Of a DNA stretch of 64,000 bases, positions 32,362 through 42,895 are shown one piece after another. The stretch is taken from the NCBI RefSeq assembly GCF_030269925.1, contig NC_085120.1, positions 10,195,501 through 10,259,500 of the forward strand, written 5' to 3'. This DNA is from Bombyx mori. Its lineage: Eukaryota > Arthropoda > Insecta > Lepidoptera > Bombycidae. A program made the translations under genes and the position numbers. The notes below the pieces were generated by a model. The model saw nothing but the letters and a program-made list of their open reading frames with translations. It searched no databases and was not told the origin of the DNA. How positions within the stretch are numbered: the stretch's first letter is position 1; every line of letters starts with the position of its first letter.

Positions 32362-32799
32362 AGTTGAGCTATGAAATTTTCGAAAAATGCTTTAAAGATA
32401 CACAAAACATTCTCTAGAGCGATGAATCCTAAAATCGCGCAAATTTTCATTACAAAATCATTCGCAAATAGCATTACAGTCTTCAATCCCAATAGCGTTT
32501 TGGGATTCCGACGTTAAATCCGTGTTAAACTGCCCTCAAAAATACGTTTCCTTCATTATAAATCTCCCCACGACATCTTAAGGTTAATTTCGTCTGGCGA
32601 TAAATCCTCGAGTGAAGGCTCAGGTAGTACCTTCGTTACTTTAAGTACGGCACGAGAGAATCAGTACAGAAATTCAGTAATGTGATCGTAATTTTATTTA
32701 TGACTTCCGTTGTATATACATATGTATGTCTAAAGATTGGTATATCCTGTGGATCGCTGTTAAAAGTATATTTCACTAGCATTATCAGTTTTTCTTTGT

Positions 32800-33042
32800 T
32801 TTATTGCTTAGATGGATGGACGAGCTCACAGCCCACCTGGTGTTAAGTGGTTACTGGAGCCCATAGATAGACATCTACAACGTAAATGCGCCACCCACCT
32901 CGAGATATAAGTTCTAAGGTCTCAGTATAGTTACAACGGCTACCCCACCCTTCGAACCGAAACGCATTACTGCTTCACGGCGGAAATAGGCGGGGTGGTG
33001 GTACCTACCCGTGCGGACTCACAAGAGGTCCTACCACCAGTG
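32800..33042 (-). mobile_element. Family A SINE 3' module
   Basis: All module blocks are present on the minus strand. A 4 bp duplication (ATAGATAGACATC) lies near 32865. The head is absent. Confidence 0.88.
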
Positions 33043-34614
33043 AAAAATCGATGATGTTTATTTGTTTCACTCAGCCTTTTGTATTTGTTGGACTGTCACA
33101 TAATACACCACTACCCTCTTCTATATTGCGTCATCGGAAACTATCGTGTTTCAGACACAAAACCAGATGTTTCTCGCGATTTTAACTGCACAAAAGTATT
33201 GAAACCTTAAATTGTTTTGTAGATTTTGTTGCGAAGCCTCATTTAGGACTGAGGTTTCGAAAAATCATTACTCTTAACATGTAAGTAAATTTTAAATCTA
33301 AGCCCACCGATGGGTCGTATGCTGTCACGGGAAGTCAATAAGACTTGTAAATATAGAAAATTAACAAAATGTACTCAAACATTCATTACCTATAATGTTA
33401 TTTGGTTTGTTAGCTTAGGCTGTACAAAGTTGTGGCACTAATTAAGGATCGCTATTGCCTATTCAATTCTCAAGACTATTCGCCATACTGTTTCAACCCC
33501 GTATCGAGACAAAACATATAGCTAAGTACCAAAGAACTTCTCTTTATCACTTATATGTGTTTACTTAGGGAACTTTGTTAGGAGACAAGTGGTGGATAGC
33601 GGGGAGTAATATTTCAGGGAACTGTTGCTCCGTGATACGAATGCTTATGCCGTAGTCTATTCTGGGAGGCCGACCCTCGCATTATTCAAATGTATGGGAA
33701 AATTATCGCCTTTTAGTGTAGTCGTTTTGGATGAAACTCTCCAAGACATGTTGCGTGGTGAGATGCTGCTATCGTGAATAAAAAGAATATGATTTTTTTC
33801 ATATCTAGCGATCGTCGTGTGTTTATACGGAAAATACACGTTAAGATTGTTTGACTAAGAAGACTAATAATGAAATTGACTTGTAAGAACACCAAACTAC
33901 TAATACCATTTCGTGAGAATTCTCTGGTGAATCAATTTATGAATCGAAGAATATTTTTAGCGTCTTACATACCTTTTTGCAATCAACAAATCCTGCACCC
34001 ATAAATCGAGTTGCCTCGCCTGACGTCATTCTTGTCCAGCTCACGTTATTCTTGTCCCATGGTCACTGACCACAAAGAACCTTTTCTTGGGGTGACTGTA
34101 CCTCCAGCTACGTTAGACCTCGATTGACCTACACTTCTATATAGCCGACAGCTCTTCTCGTATTGGTCACTTATGACTTCCATTGCACAAAGATCCACCA
34201 AGCTCTTTAGTGTTCTTATTATAAAACGAGAAATAAAGGGAACTGGCTGGTTGTTAAGGATCATATTAGGTTGGTCATCGAATGAATGTTGCGCTTATGT
34301 TCTTTTTTTTAAGTCCATATGTTTTGTAGTCGTTTTGTTGGCCTTGAAAGAATGTCTGGTTAGTTCTCCGCGGGTGGAGGCGGTATTTATAGACGATATG
34401 TTCTCTTGTGATTTTGCTGTTTTTTAATCACGCACTACTTTCATTACTGTTAAACATGACTGCTAAGAACTGATGGTATAACGTACAGTGAACTCCCGCC
34501 TCTCGCAAAGCAGTCTTGGCAGTTTGAATTTTGTTAGTTTGCCCTCCAAAGGTAGTCGACATTCCGGTCTACATAGCAGAGCTTGGAGACGCCACAAAAT
34601 AAATTCCGGCAAAT
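33043..34614. other. 1.6 kb without recognised gene or repeat
   Basis: Several open frames of 60-84 codons occur on both strands. None has a recognisable domain, and none stands out by length for this AT-rich DNA. Confidence 0.4.
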
Positions 34615-34985
34615 TTATAAAAAAAGGTGTGTGTGCAACTTGGTGCACGTGAAAGAAGTGAAACTTCTTTTGAAGTGAAGAAGTGAAACTTCTTTTACGG
34701 CGGCGTGTAGCATTGAGGTTTTCTTAATTTTTTCCGACATTATAGAGCCACGCAAAGCGGAGACGGAGAATAGGGAAAGCTGTGTATAAGAGAAACAACC
34801 TAGCTCGCTTTGTTCTTTCCCTCTCTCCACGTTCTAGTGGTTCGCGAGACGCTCTGTCTTTTTTCTCACTCTCGCTCTTTCTAAATTGTATCTGTTCTCT
34901 CTAGCCGTAACGAATCCGTCGCGAGTTAAATTTTATTCTCGAACGAAGTTGCACTTCAATAAAACAGTGGTAGGCGACGGCTCCC
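34615..34985. other. Structured segment with two adjacent hairpins
   Basis: AAAGAAGT-GAA-ACTTCTTT at 34652-34670 and GAAGAAGT-GAA-ACTTCTTT at 34677-34695 form near-identical stems. Downstream is pyrimidine-rich sequence (34800-34900), and CTTCAATAAAACAG, with a polyadenylation-like hexamer, lies at about 34953-34966. It could be the end of an unrecognised transposable element. Confidence 0.35.
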
Positions 34986-35274
34986 GTGAGAATTAGTGAC
35001 TGTTCATTATCAGACTGGTCGTCCCTCTACTGGTACTGGTCGCTCATCTGAAGGCAATAATGCGGTCCATATTTTAGATTTGATAAAACACTAGGCAGCT
35101 CCTTCGATTTCATTTCATGATCTGTTCGGACAGACAGCCTTTCATTCCAAGGGTCGAATCTACGAAGAATATTCCTAAAATCCTAAAACAAATTCGATTA
35201 AGGATACAGTTTAAATAAATTTTGTTCTATCAGAGCTGACCGATTTCAGTAGTCGGTGCGAGAAGGAGACGCCT

Positions 35275-35430
35275 TGAATGAATGAATGAATGATTAAATG
35301 AATGAATGGATGAAAGAATTAATGAAAATTCTTTATTTCACAAAATAGTGTACAAAGGCGACCTTAACGCCATGCAGGCATTCTCTTCGAGTTAACCCTC
35401 GTTGATGAAGTGAAAGATTCAAGAATTGTA
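35275..35430 (-). mobile_element. Probable LINE 3' end with (ATTC)n-like tail
   Basis: A (GAAT)n run at about 35275-35312 is followed by AAAATTCTTTATTTCAC. On the minus strand this reads GTGAAATAAAGAATTTT then an (ATTC)n tail, the layout of several lepidopteran LINE 3' ends. An antisense frame at 35510-35731 (73 codons) could be part of the same element but is unrecognised. Confidence 0.5.
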
Positions 35431-35769
35431 TAGCTGTGATGAAGATAATACATGGCGATAATTTAAAGAATTACAGTAGACATGAGTAAAATGAACACTA
35501 GGTTATAAATTACATTGCCAGAACAAATACATAGATACATACATACAAATACATACAAAGATATATAGATAAGAAATACATATCAAATAAAATTGAATGT
35601 GTGGTTGATCCTGATGTGCTACCAAAAGCTCTACAATTCTGTGCAAAGTTTTCCTCTAGAACAGCGTACGTGGTGGATGTGGCCAGTAAATCGAGGCTTG
35701 TGAAGTTGAGTGTGTTCGTTCTTGGCCTCATTTAAGTACTTATTTGTCCCCTAACTATTCACTGGTAAC
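35431..35769 (-). other. Uncharacterised region with a 73-codon antisense frame
   Basis: The frame at 35510-35731 begins MRPRTNTLNFTSLDLLATST and ends in a Tyr/Cys/Ile-rich stretch encoded by an ATACATACA-type repeat. The first ~50 residues look less biased than chance frames nearby. I cannot assign a function; it may belong to the LINE whose 3' end is at 35275. Confidence 0.25.
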
Positions 35770-35942
35770 CTAAAGGGCTATTCCAACTACGCACGGACGG
35801 GTAGGTGAGCTCACGGGCTCAACCTGAGAGAATTTGATAACACTAGCCCTAGCAAGAGTTTCGCAGAATCTACCACCGGGTCGGAACCGCGACCCACTGA
35901 GAAAATCCGGCGAGAAACTCGTTGGGCTGTGTCTGTGGATCT
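35770..35942 (-). repeat. Family B retroposon, diverged
   Basis: GGTGAGCTCACGGGCTCAAC, CTAGCCCTAGCAAGAG, AATCTACCACCGGGTCGG and GAAACTCGTTGGGCTGTGTC on the plus strand. A small deletion removes CAGTGC. The 5' third and poly(A) are missing. Confidence 0.75.
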
Positions 35943-36177
35943 GGAGTACGTCACGTCTGTGTGTGAGCTGTCATCGATGCCATTCCTATAATGCCATTTA
36001 AAGGACAATCACATCGGACGAACTGATCAACATCGGAGTGTTACCGCGTCCCTGTGATAAATCAACACAATAGTCTTGAGTTGATGTTTAATTTGTTTAT
36101 GTTAAGTTTAATTGAACACGGATTAAATATTAACATTTATGTACCATGTGTGTGCTATCTTTTGTAGTCAAGATTTT

Positions 36178-36420
36178 TTTTTTTATTACTTAGATGTGTG
36201 GACGAGCTCACAGCCCACCTGGTGTTAAGTGGTTACTGGAGCCCATAGACATCTACAACGTAAATGCGCCACACACCTTGAGATATAGTTCTAAGGTCTC
36301 AGTATAGTCACAACGGCTGCCCCACCCTTCAAACCGAAACGCATTACTGCTTCACGGCAGAAATAGGCGGGGTGGTGGTACCTACCCGTGCGGACTCACA
36401 ATAGGTCCTACCACCAGTAA
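36178..36420 (-). mobile_element. Family A SINE 3' module
   Basis: A T-run, then ATTACTTAGATGTGTGGACG, to AATAGGTCCTACCACCAG on the plus strand. It shares GATGTGTGGACG and GCCACACACC with 37094-37345, which suggests a common subfamily. Confidence 0.88.
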
Positions 36421-37008
36421 AAAAAATGCGTTAGACATAAATTCCGTCGATGTACATAAATAGATAAAGTGTAATAAATAAATGAAACCGTGTCATATGT
36501 AGTTTTTTTTTTTTGTTTTGTTTTTGTAAATCTCTAAGTAGTTACATAATTCAAAATAGATTCCGTTTCGACTTGCGACAGAAATTCCTAAAGAAAACGA
36601 AACTATTTTCGAATATTCGATTAACGCACACGATTCTAGAACGTACGTAAGGTTAATATAAGGGCGTGCCGAGAATCGCGTTTCGGCGCTAGACGGGATC
36701 GGACGCTAAAAGTCGTTTGACTGGTCGCGATCGGGCCCGACCGACCTGTTCCGTTCGTTTTGTCTTATTTTTGTTTTGCAGAAGGCACTGACCACCACAA
36801 CAAAGGTCCGTGGGCTGGGTGTTTGTTTTTTTTTTTGTGTTTCGGTCGCGCGGTCGGCTTCTCGGCCTGCCTTTCAGCCAGTTTCGAAGCGTCAAACGTC
36901 GCCACCTACGAAACTGTGATTTTGTGGACGGGCTTTGAAAATTCGAACATTAGTATTGTAATTTTTTTTCTTCTATCTGTTCGCTAGTATCCTAAGGGCT
37001 TTTATTCT
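36421..37008. other. No gene recognised; CpG-rich segment 36660-36930
   Basis: The segment has many CpG (GCGTTTCGGCGCTAGACGGG, TCGGTCGCGCGGTCGGCTTC) and a pyrimidine tract ending TTTTGTTTTGCAG at about 36768-36780 that could pass as a 3' splice site. A 75-codon frame follows but shows no domain. Confidence 0.3.
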
Positions 37009-37035
37009 TACCTATGCTGACAGCCAGGAACGACT
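37009..37035 (-). repeat. Family B 3' tip fragment
   Basis: TCTTACCTATGCTGACAGCC matches the minus-strand 3' tip of family B. The rest of the element is not adjacent. Confidence 0.45.
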
Positions 37036-37093
37036 TTGATGAGAAAAACGCAGGGTAGAATATTATGGAGAACCCTTGGGGAGGCCTATGCTG

Positions 37094-37345
37094 TTTTTTT
37101 TTTTTTTTTTTATTGCTTAGATGTGTGGACGAGCTCACAGCCCACCTGGTGTTAAGTGGTTACTGGAGCCCATAGACACCTACAACGTAAATGCGCCACA
37201 CACCTTGAGATATAGTTCTAAGGTCTCAGTATAGTCACAACGGCTGCCCCACCCTTCAAACCGAAACGCATTACTGCTTCACGGCAGAAATAGGCGGGGC
37301 GGTGGTACCTACCCGTGCGGACTCACAAGAGGTCCTACCACCAGT
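37094..37345 (-). mobile_element. Family A SINE 3' module
   Basis: It has a long T-run (37094-37111), ATTGCTTAGATGTGTGGACG and the full module to AGAGGTCCTACCACCAG. Few mismatches to 36178-36420 indicate a young subfamily. Confidence 0.9.
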
Positions 37346-37433
37346 CAAGAAACCGGTGTCGAGTAATAAAACTAGATAATAAATGTATAAGAATTTTACT
37401 TAAATTAAATTGTTAATAAAGGCTTATCTTATC

Positions 37434-37583
37434 TATCTTATGCTGACAGCCTTGAGAGATTATTTCAGCTTCGCCCTAACGTGTAGGTCAGCTTACAGGC
37501 CTCAAACCAGAGTGGTGCTAACACTGACCCTAGCAAGAGCCGTGCTTCGCAGAATCTACCACCGGATCGGAAACGCGACCCTA
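37434..37583 (-). repeat. Family B retroposon, 5' truncated
   Basis: TATGCTGACAGCCTTGAGAG, TTCAGCTTCGCCCTAACG, ACACTGACCCTAGCAAGAGC and ATCTACCACCGGATCGG, ending at ACGCGACCC. The plus-strand 79-codon frame over it is incidental. Confidence 0.82.
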
Positions 37584-38589
37584 AGGGCTAACACACGACT
37601 AATTCATCTCAAAATTGTCTACATAATTTTAAAACATACAAATCACTAGATCAAAACCTTTGAACGCAAAAACGTATAACCGTTTTGAATTTCTTTAGTT
37701 CCATTTTTAATTTTGTTTACTTTATTTATTACGACGTAAACAGCATCTTCCCCTCGCGAGTTGAAAAAAAAAACGAGCTTCAAAAACAACCACATACACA
37801 CAAACGGGCCGCGTAGTTATTTATTTATCTATTTATAGAGACGGCCAAGTGTTCGGTTCATTACTTGTGAACATATTGGTGTGTTTACGTCGTATATTTC
37901 TGGATCTGGCCGTGTGTGCCGCCACGTGTGGCCCCTGCCGTTGCACCGGCTTTACTACACCCAATGTCTTGGCCTTTGATTTTAGAAGAAAAAAATTACG
38001 GATCTGTGTGTTCGAATTTGAAATTTGATTTAGATTGAGTTGAATGTTTCGAATGTTCGAGATTAATTTAGAATTTTTCGAATTAGCTTACGGTCAGTTT
38101 TGGAGTCCGGTCTTAATTAATAACTGCGCTTTCTTCATTGGTTGGAAGGAACATCGCCTAAAGATCTCCATATTTGGAGTTCAACGACTCTTAATAATAA
38201 CATGAATGCGTTAATAAGATTATTTTTAAATTTTAAATTTTCATTCTAATGTAACCTGACTTACTCGTTATTTCCAGGTAATCCCACAGTGAGCAGCAGG
38301 CGAATGAGCACGTATGTTTATTTTGGTCAGTTGTGTTTACCTTACCGTCCGCAAGTCGAGGACTACGCGCAAATAATGCGGTCGTGTTGCGAATTAGACT
38401 GGGATATGGCAACACTACGAATTTCGGGGTGACGTACGACAGTCGAAGCGCTTAATTTCCCTTCGCCTTGTTTTTAATCAGTTGTCGAAGAAAATTAAAT
38501 TGATTGTGTCACTGTCAAAATTATATGTTTTTTTAAAACCAGAACGTTCGAACAGTATATCTGACCAACCGACTGAGTTTACTATTAAC
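37584..38589. other. 1 kb without recognised gene or repeat
   Basis: AT-rich with short GC patches (37910-37960). No domain in the 60-codon antisense frame at 38233-38415. Confidence 0.4.
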
Positions 38590-38770
38590 ACAGTTTCTCT
38601 GAGATCTTCTCAAAAGTTGCTATTTCGATCCGCGGGTAGATTCTACGAAGTGCTTCACTTGCTAGGGCTAGTGTTAGTAAATTCGCCAGACTGAGACCTG
38701 TAAGTTCGTCTACACGTTAGGTGAAGCCGGCATAACTCCTTAAGATTACCATAGGTATCAACAAAAAAAG
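38590..38770 (+). repeat. Family B retroposon, 3' half, decayed
   Basis: GAGATCTTCTC, CGATCCGCGGGTAGATTC, GCTAGGGCTAGTGTTAG and ATAGGTATCAACAAAA follow the family B order with small deletions. Confidence 0.7.
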
Positions 38771-38852
38771 CTGACCTTTGTACAATGTAAAGATTACGTA
38801 TTTCTAAGTTGATTGAAAAAAGAACCTAAAACGCTTCAGAGTGTTCTTAATA

Positions 38853-39130
38853 TGAGTCGACTATTATCAAAGCCGGCAATGTGACTTTTGGACAATTATT
38901 GGTAAATCAGAAAAACGAATTATTGACTTTGTATTCCATTGGCAGTCACAAAACTCTTCTGAACGACATCTTAGATAAATAACAGATTAAGTATTAACCT
39001 TTATTTAATGCAGGTTTTGAACCGTATTCTTTGAAGGAGACGATTATATTCAAATCAATCTGTATTGACATATCAATAACATTTTTTTGTCCAAATGCAC
39101 AGATTGCCACCTTTGATAATAGACGACTCA
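38853..39130 (-). mobile_element. 277 bp MITE (copy 2, inverted to copy 1)
   Basis: Termini TGAGTCGACTATTATCAAAG and CTTTGATAATAGACGACTCA. The whole interior matches the reverse complement of 10313-10589 nearly base for base. TA flanks both ends. Two near-identical copies 28 kb apart prove mobility or duplication of a discrete unit. Confidence 0.8.
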
Positions 39131-39306
39131 TATGTTCTGTGACAAGAAAGTCGTACCAAAGTTAAACAAACGGACATTGTTATTATTAGGCATTTCGCTA
39201 TAAGAGTTGGTTAACGCGCACCCCACGTATGACGTAGTTTAAAGAGTAACTAACATCAAGATGTCGTGTCAGAGCTGTAAGTTTACACACAGGTAAATAT
39301 AGAATA

Positions 39307-39748
39307 CTAGCGACCCGCCCTCGTTTTGCTTTGGGAAGTATGATTTATTATTGATCTTATTAAAGTATCTTTTATACAAATCTAGTCCTGACAGTAACAA
39401 ACACACTAAAAAGAACGTAACGAACAAAAAATTTAATATTTCCTCTACTTATATTATGGTTCACTATTTTGGCGATGATGGCTTCGAAATAAAATATAGT
39501 TATATGCTGTCACGGGCTTATTTGTAGAACTATTTGAAATAAGAATTTCCATTTTACATCTTATATGTACGAGTAACTCCAACGGTTTTTACAACGCTTT
39601 TTCCGCATTAAAAAGTAGCCTATGTCCTTTCTGAGGCTCTAGACTATCTGTGTGCCAAATTTCATTTAAATCGGTTCAGTAGTTCTAGCGTGAAAGCGCG
39701 ACAGACAGACTGACTAAGCTACTGTCGCATTTATAATATCAGTATGGA
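39307..39748 (-). mobile_element. Non-autonomous Helitron, family Hel-4
   Basis: On the minus strand it starts TCCATACTGATATTATAAAT after an A and ends AACGAGGGCGGGTCGCTAG before a T. AAGTAGCCTATGTCC and AATCGGTTCAGTAG are internal blocks typical of lepidopteran Lep1-like Helitrons. It has no coding capacity. Confidence 0.72.
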
Positions 39749-40254
39749 TTGGCTGGGAACAAAAAAATAATTGTCATTAAAAACCGTATGAAATTAATGT
39801 AGCTACACCGCAATCCTATGAGCACTCAACAGGCGTCTAATTATAATTGTATTAGAAAAATCACAAAATTTAATAAGCTCTCGCTTCGCACGCGGAAAAG
39901 ATGGTAATGAAATTTTATAAGCGTACCCGTAAAACATTCCGGGCTGTTATAATTAACTCTGCACGGCGACGCGGTCTCCAAATATTTGGTCGCGACGAGA
40001 TTGGCGCAGAGAGTGTTAGTCAAAAAAAAAAAAAAAATTCACTGATGAAAAAATTCCGTCCGCGTTGTTTACCCTCCCGGAGACGGTAACGGACGTCGTG
40101 CCCTGCCCCCTCAAATCATAAAAACGGAAGATGAGGCTATTTTTACCCTGTAGCTGTCTATGGGCTTAGATCGTAAACTCACACGACCGAAAGGTTACCC
40201 CTTATTGGTCAATACTTAGAACATGAGTCTCGCGGTTCGACGTAACGATAGCTG
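39749..40254. other. Unassigned sequence
   Basis: An A-run at 40022-40036 lies between two short opposite frames. A GC-rich patch lies at about 40045-40110. No gene recognised. Confidence 0.35.
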
Positions 40255-40262
40255 ATTGGTGG

Positions 40263-40557
40263 CTTTGATTATATACACGTATTTTCATTTAATTTTTTGT
40301 TATCACTAAATTAAATTAAATAGAATAAATCTACAAAATAATTACTTTATTAAACCTATTTTTTTTTAATAATTATCTTAATAAACAACGAAAGAAATGT
40401 AAGTCAATCATTTGGAGCAGGCATCCCTAAACACGCACACCTTGACAGTGTGACTACAATAAATACACCACCGATACTCACACATATCGCGCAATTGAAG
40501 ACTTTATTGCCCGTCGTTTGTTGACAATGCTCCATCTAGGCGTGTATATAATCAAAG
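40263..40557. mobile_element. Element with 17 bp terminal inverted repeats and 8 bp flanking repeats
   Basis: CTTTGATTATATACACG at 40263-40279 is mirrored perfectly by CGTGTATATAATCAAAG at 40541-40557. ATTGGTGG flanks both ends (40255-40262 and 40558-40565). The 8 bp duplication suggests a hAT-like MITE, though the termini are not a classic hAT start. A solo terminus follows at 40566-40588 with a third ATTGGTGG at 40589-40596. Confidence 0.6.
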
Positions 40558-40596
40558 ATTGGTGGCTTTGATTATATATATACACGTCATTGGTGG

Positions 40597-41167
40597 ATAC
40601 AAACTTTAGATGTTCGATTTTCGAAATACGAATGCCGGGTGACGGCTCCGTCGGCCGAGCATAATTTGGGACCGCAAGAGAATCCACAAATTGAGGGTTT
40701 CCATCGCCATTAGCATAAGTTCGACATCTGCGAACTCGGCGTCTTGTTGTTTACCTGCTCCGGTCCTTTTTCCGATGTTTCGGTTGCACGCTGGAAACTT
40801 CTTTAGAATAATTCATAGCGATATTCGTTCGAGTTCATCGTGAGTCGCCGAATGAGAGTGAAAAAAAAATGTTTTACGCATTCGACCGCAAAAAGTAAGG
40901 TTTTATCAGCTTTTGGGACGACTTGAATTTCATTTGAAACACCGCGCGGTTTGGAGTCGCATGCGAAACTGTGACTTTGGGAGCTGTTTTTTTCTTTTTC
41001 TTTCCAATTCGTTATTTGACATTCGCAAAAATTCGTTTGATTATTTGACGTTAGTAAATACACCGAACACAATCATAATAAGTCATCGTTAAGTGGGAAC
41101 TACTATCATTGATTGAAAATTTATTTCGAAAGCAGTTTAAAGCTTTCCGCTTCTACGGGTTATTTCT
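40597..41167. other. Unassigned sequence
   Basis: An 89-codon antisense frame at 40803-41072 has no recognisable domain. Confidence 0.35.
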
Positions 41168-41350
41168 GGTATTATGTACCACCACTCTGCCGGCTTCTGA
41201 CGCGAATCTCAATCCGGTTTGAAGAGTTGAACAGCCCTTATGTTATACAATTGAGACACAAATCTTATTAATGTTACGACCCTCATACACATCGCGGCAT
41301 CTAGAAGCTCAGACAACCACTTAAAACTAGATAGGCAATGAGCTCGTTTA
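41168..41350 (+). repeat. Family A 3' module, old decayed copy
   Basis: TGTACCACCACTCTGCCGGC, CCGGTTTGAAGAGTTGAACAG, CAACCACTTAAAACTAGATAG and GCAATGAGCTCGTTTACCCG follow the family A order with heavy substitution. Confidence 0.55.
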
Positions 41351-41451
41351 CCCGTGTATGGAATATAAAAAAGGGTCGCCAAACAGATGACCATAATAAC
41401 ATTAACACAAATCTACCTACACCCTCATGTGTGCTAACATCGTTTTGTCTA

Positions 41452-41652
41452 AACACAACCCATCGAGTTTCTCGTCGGATCTTCTCAGTGGGTCGCGATT
41501 CGGGTCCTGTGGTAGCTTCTGCGAAGCACTGCTCTTGCTAGGACCCGTGGTAGCACATTCTGTCAGGTTAAGCCCCGTGAGCTCATCTACCAGAGACAGT
41601 ATGGCTGCAATAGCCCCATAAGTTACCAGCCAATGGGTAAGAAAAAAAAAGC
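41452..41652 (+). repeat. Family B retroposon, 5' truncated
   Basis: ACAACCCATCGAGTTTCTCG, GATCTTCTCAGTGGGTCGCG, CGAAGCACTGCTCTTGCTAG, AAGCCCCGTGAGCTCATC and AATGGGTAAGAAAAAAAAA in order. Confidence 0.82.
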
Positions 41653-42349
41653 TCTGTGAGTTAACATTAAACAGAAGAATAATTTTGAATTTCAAAGGAT
41701 AAGGTTAGTAAGATGTCTTGAAATGCCAGATAGCAAAAGTCAATTCAAGCGTCGCCCGTATAAATAATATTAATCCGCTGATAACAGGTTCCAAATAGCT
41801 AAGACTTGTATAGGAGACTAGCATAAGCAAAACAAATTGGATTGCGTGCCCGCCTTTGAACTTGCTAGTTATCGCCTCAGTGGCAATTTCCAACGGCAAT
41901 AAAAAGCATCTCCTGTGCCATATCTTTAAATACTCGGTGCTATAACTGATCATTTTCGATCCGCCTCGAAAACCCTAGGTGAACGATTAGTCAGCTTATC
42001 CACAACACTAGTAAAGAACGAAACAGCTCAATGGATAATGTAAGTTCGAGTCGCAATTCCAGTATTTTCAGAGTCCATGAGTAGTGATTAGCAAGATGGT
42101 AGCGTGACAAAAGACCATTCGTGCTCCCGATGTACTATACTAAGCCATTGTGGCGTTATTGGTGTCCATAACGTGGATGTTTACAAAGTATAGTTGGAGT
42201 ATAATTACGGGCTTTTTGATGCAGTAGTGTTGTACTGTTGAGTTTGTCTTGACAATCAGAAAATAGGTCTAATCGATTATTATGAACTACTTACTACCAA
42301 TGAGGTATACCCGTATTACATTATGTCAGACATGAAAAATCACATCATT
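41653..42349. other. Unassigned sequence
   Basis: No gene recognised. The 82-codon antisense frame at 41705-41953 lacks a domain. Confidence 0.35.
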
Positions 42350-42495
42350 TAGATAAGAGATTCCTTTCTTTCCTATTACCCTCTGCTGAGGCGTCAGGGC
42401 TCGAATCAAATTCTTCCATTTGCATCGGTCTTGGGCTGTCTGTTCTAGCTCCTCCCACGTCATACCCAAGACACCCAGTTCCTGCTTTAGAGAGC
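42350..42495 (-). mobile_element. LINE C-terminal coding fragment
   Basis: In one minus-strand frame the translation reads GMTWEELEQTAQDRCKWKNL then IRALTPQQR. The TWEE...AQDRxxWKxLIRAL pattern is the conserved C-terminal block of insect non-LTR retrotransposon ORF2 proteins. A 99-codon frame in another minus-strand phase overlaps it and is not the coding phase. Confidence 0.65.
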
Positions 42496-42649
42496 ACTGA
42501 CCTGGAAAGTGTCTGGCAAAAGGAAAAGAGTCCGTTATAAGTATTATCTATGGAATTTGAATACCGGCGTAGTCTCAAAGCTCCATACGAGTACGCGAGA
42601 AATACAGTAAGACAGTTTTGGGTAGTAGCATAGTTTTCCCCCATCTATT

Positions 42650-42895
42650 GGCTGGTAGCATTAGGGGCTATTCTAGCTTCTCGCGGACGGGTAGGTACCT
42701 CACGGGCTCAACCTGAGAGAGTTTGCTAACATTTTCTAGCAAGAGCAGTGCTTCGCAGAATCTACCTCCTGATCGGAATCGTGATCCACTGAGGAGATCC
42801 GGCGAGAACCTCAGTGGGCTGTGTCTATGGATTGGTTTGCTCGTCGAAATCTTGACGAGGACAATGATCCGATTAGAACCTTTAAGATCTTCATA
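42650..42895 (-). repeat. Family B retroposon, diverged
   Basis: GCTGGTAGCATTAGGGGC, CGGACGGGTAGGTACCTCAC, GCAGTGCTTCGCAGAATC, GAGATCCGGCGAGAACCTC and GTCGAAATCTTGACGAGG on the plus strand. The GCCCTTCGTCGCAAGCG part is deleted. Confidence 0.75.

Noticed and set aside
34615..34985. An LTR of a retrovirus-like element
   Set aside because: I could not find a matching second LTR, a primer-binding site, or gag/pol coding sequence nearby. It is kept only as an unexplained structured segment.
35275..35312. (GAAT)n run as an independent microsatellite
   Set aside because: It is directly joined to AAAATTCTTTATTTCAC and reads as the tail of a minus-strand LINE 3' end.
42345..42644. 99-codon minus-strand frame as a hypothetical gene
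   Set aside because: Another minus-strand phase of the same DNA encodes a conserved LINE C-terminal block, so this frame is a shadow.
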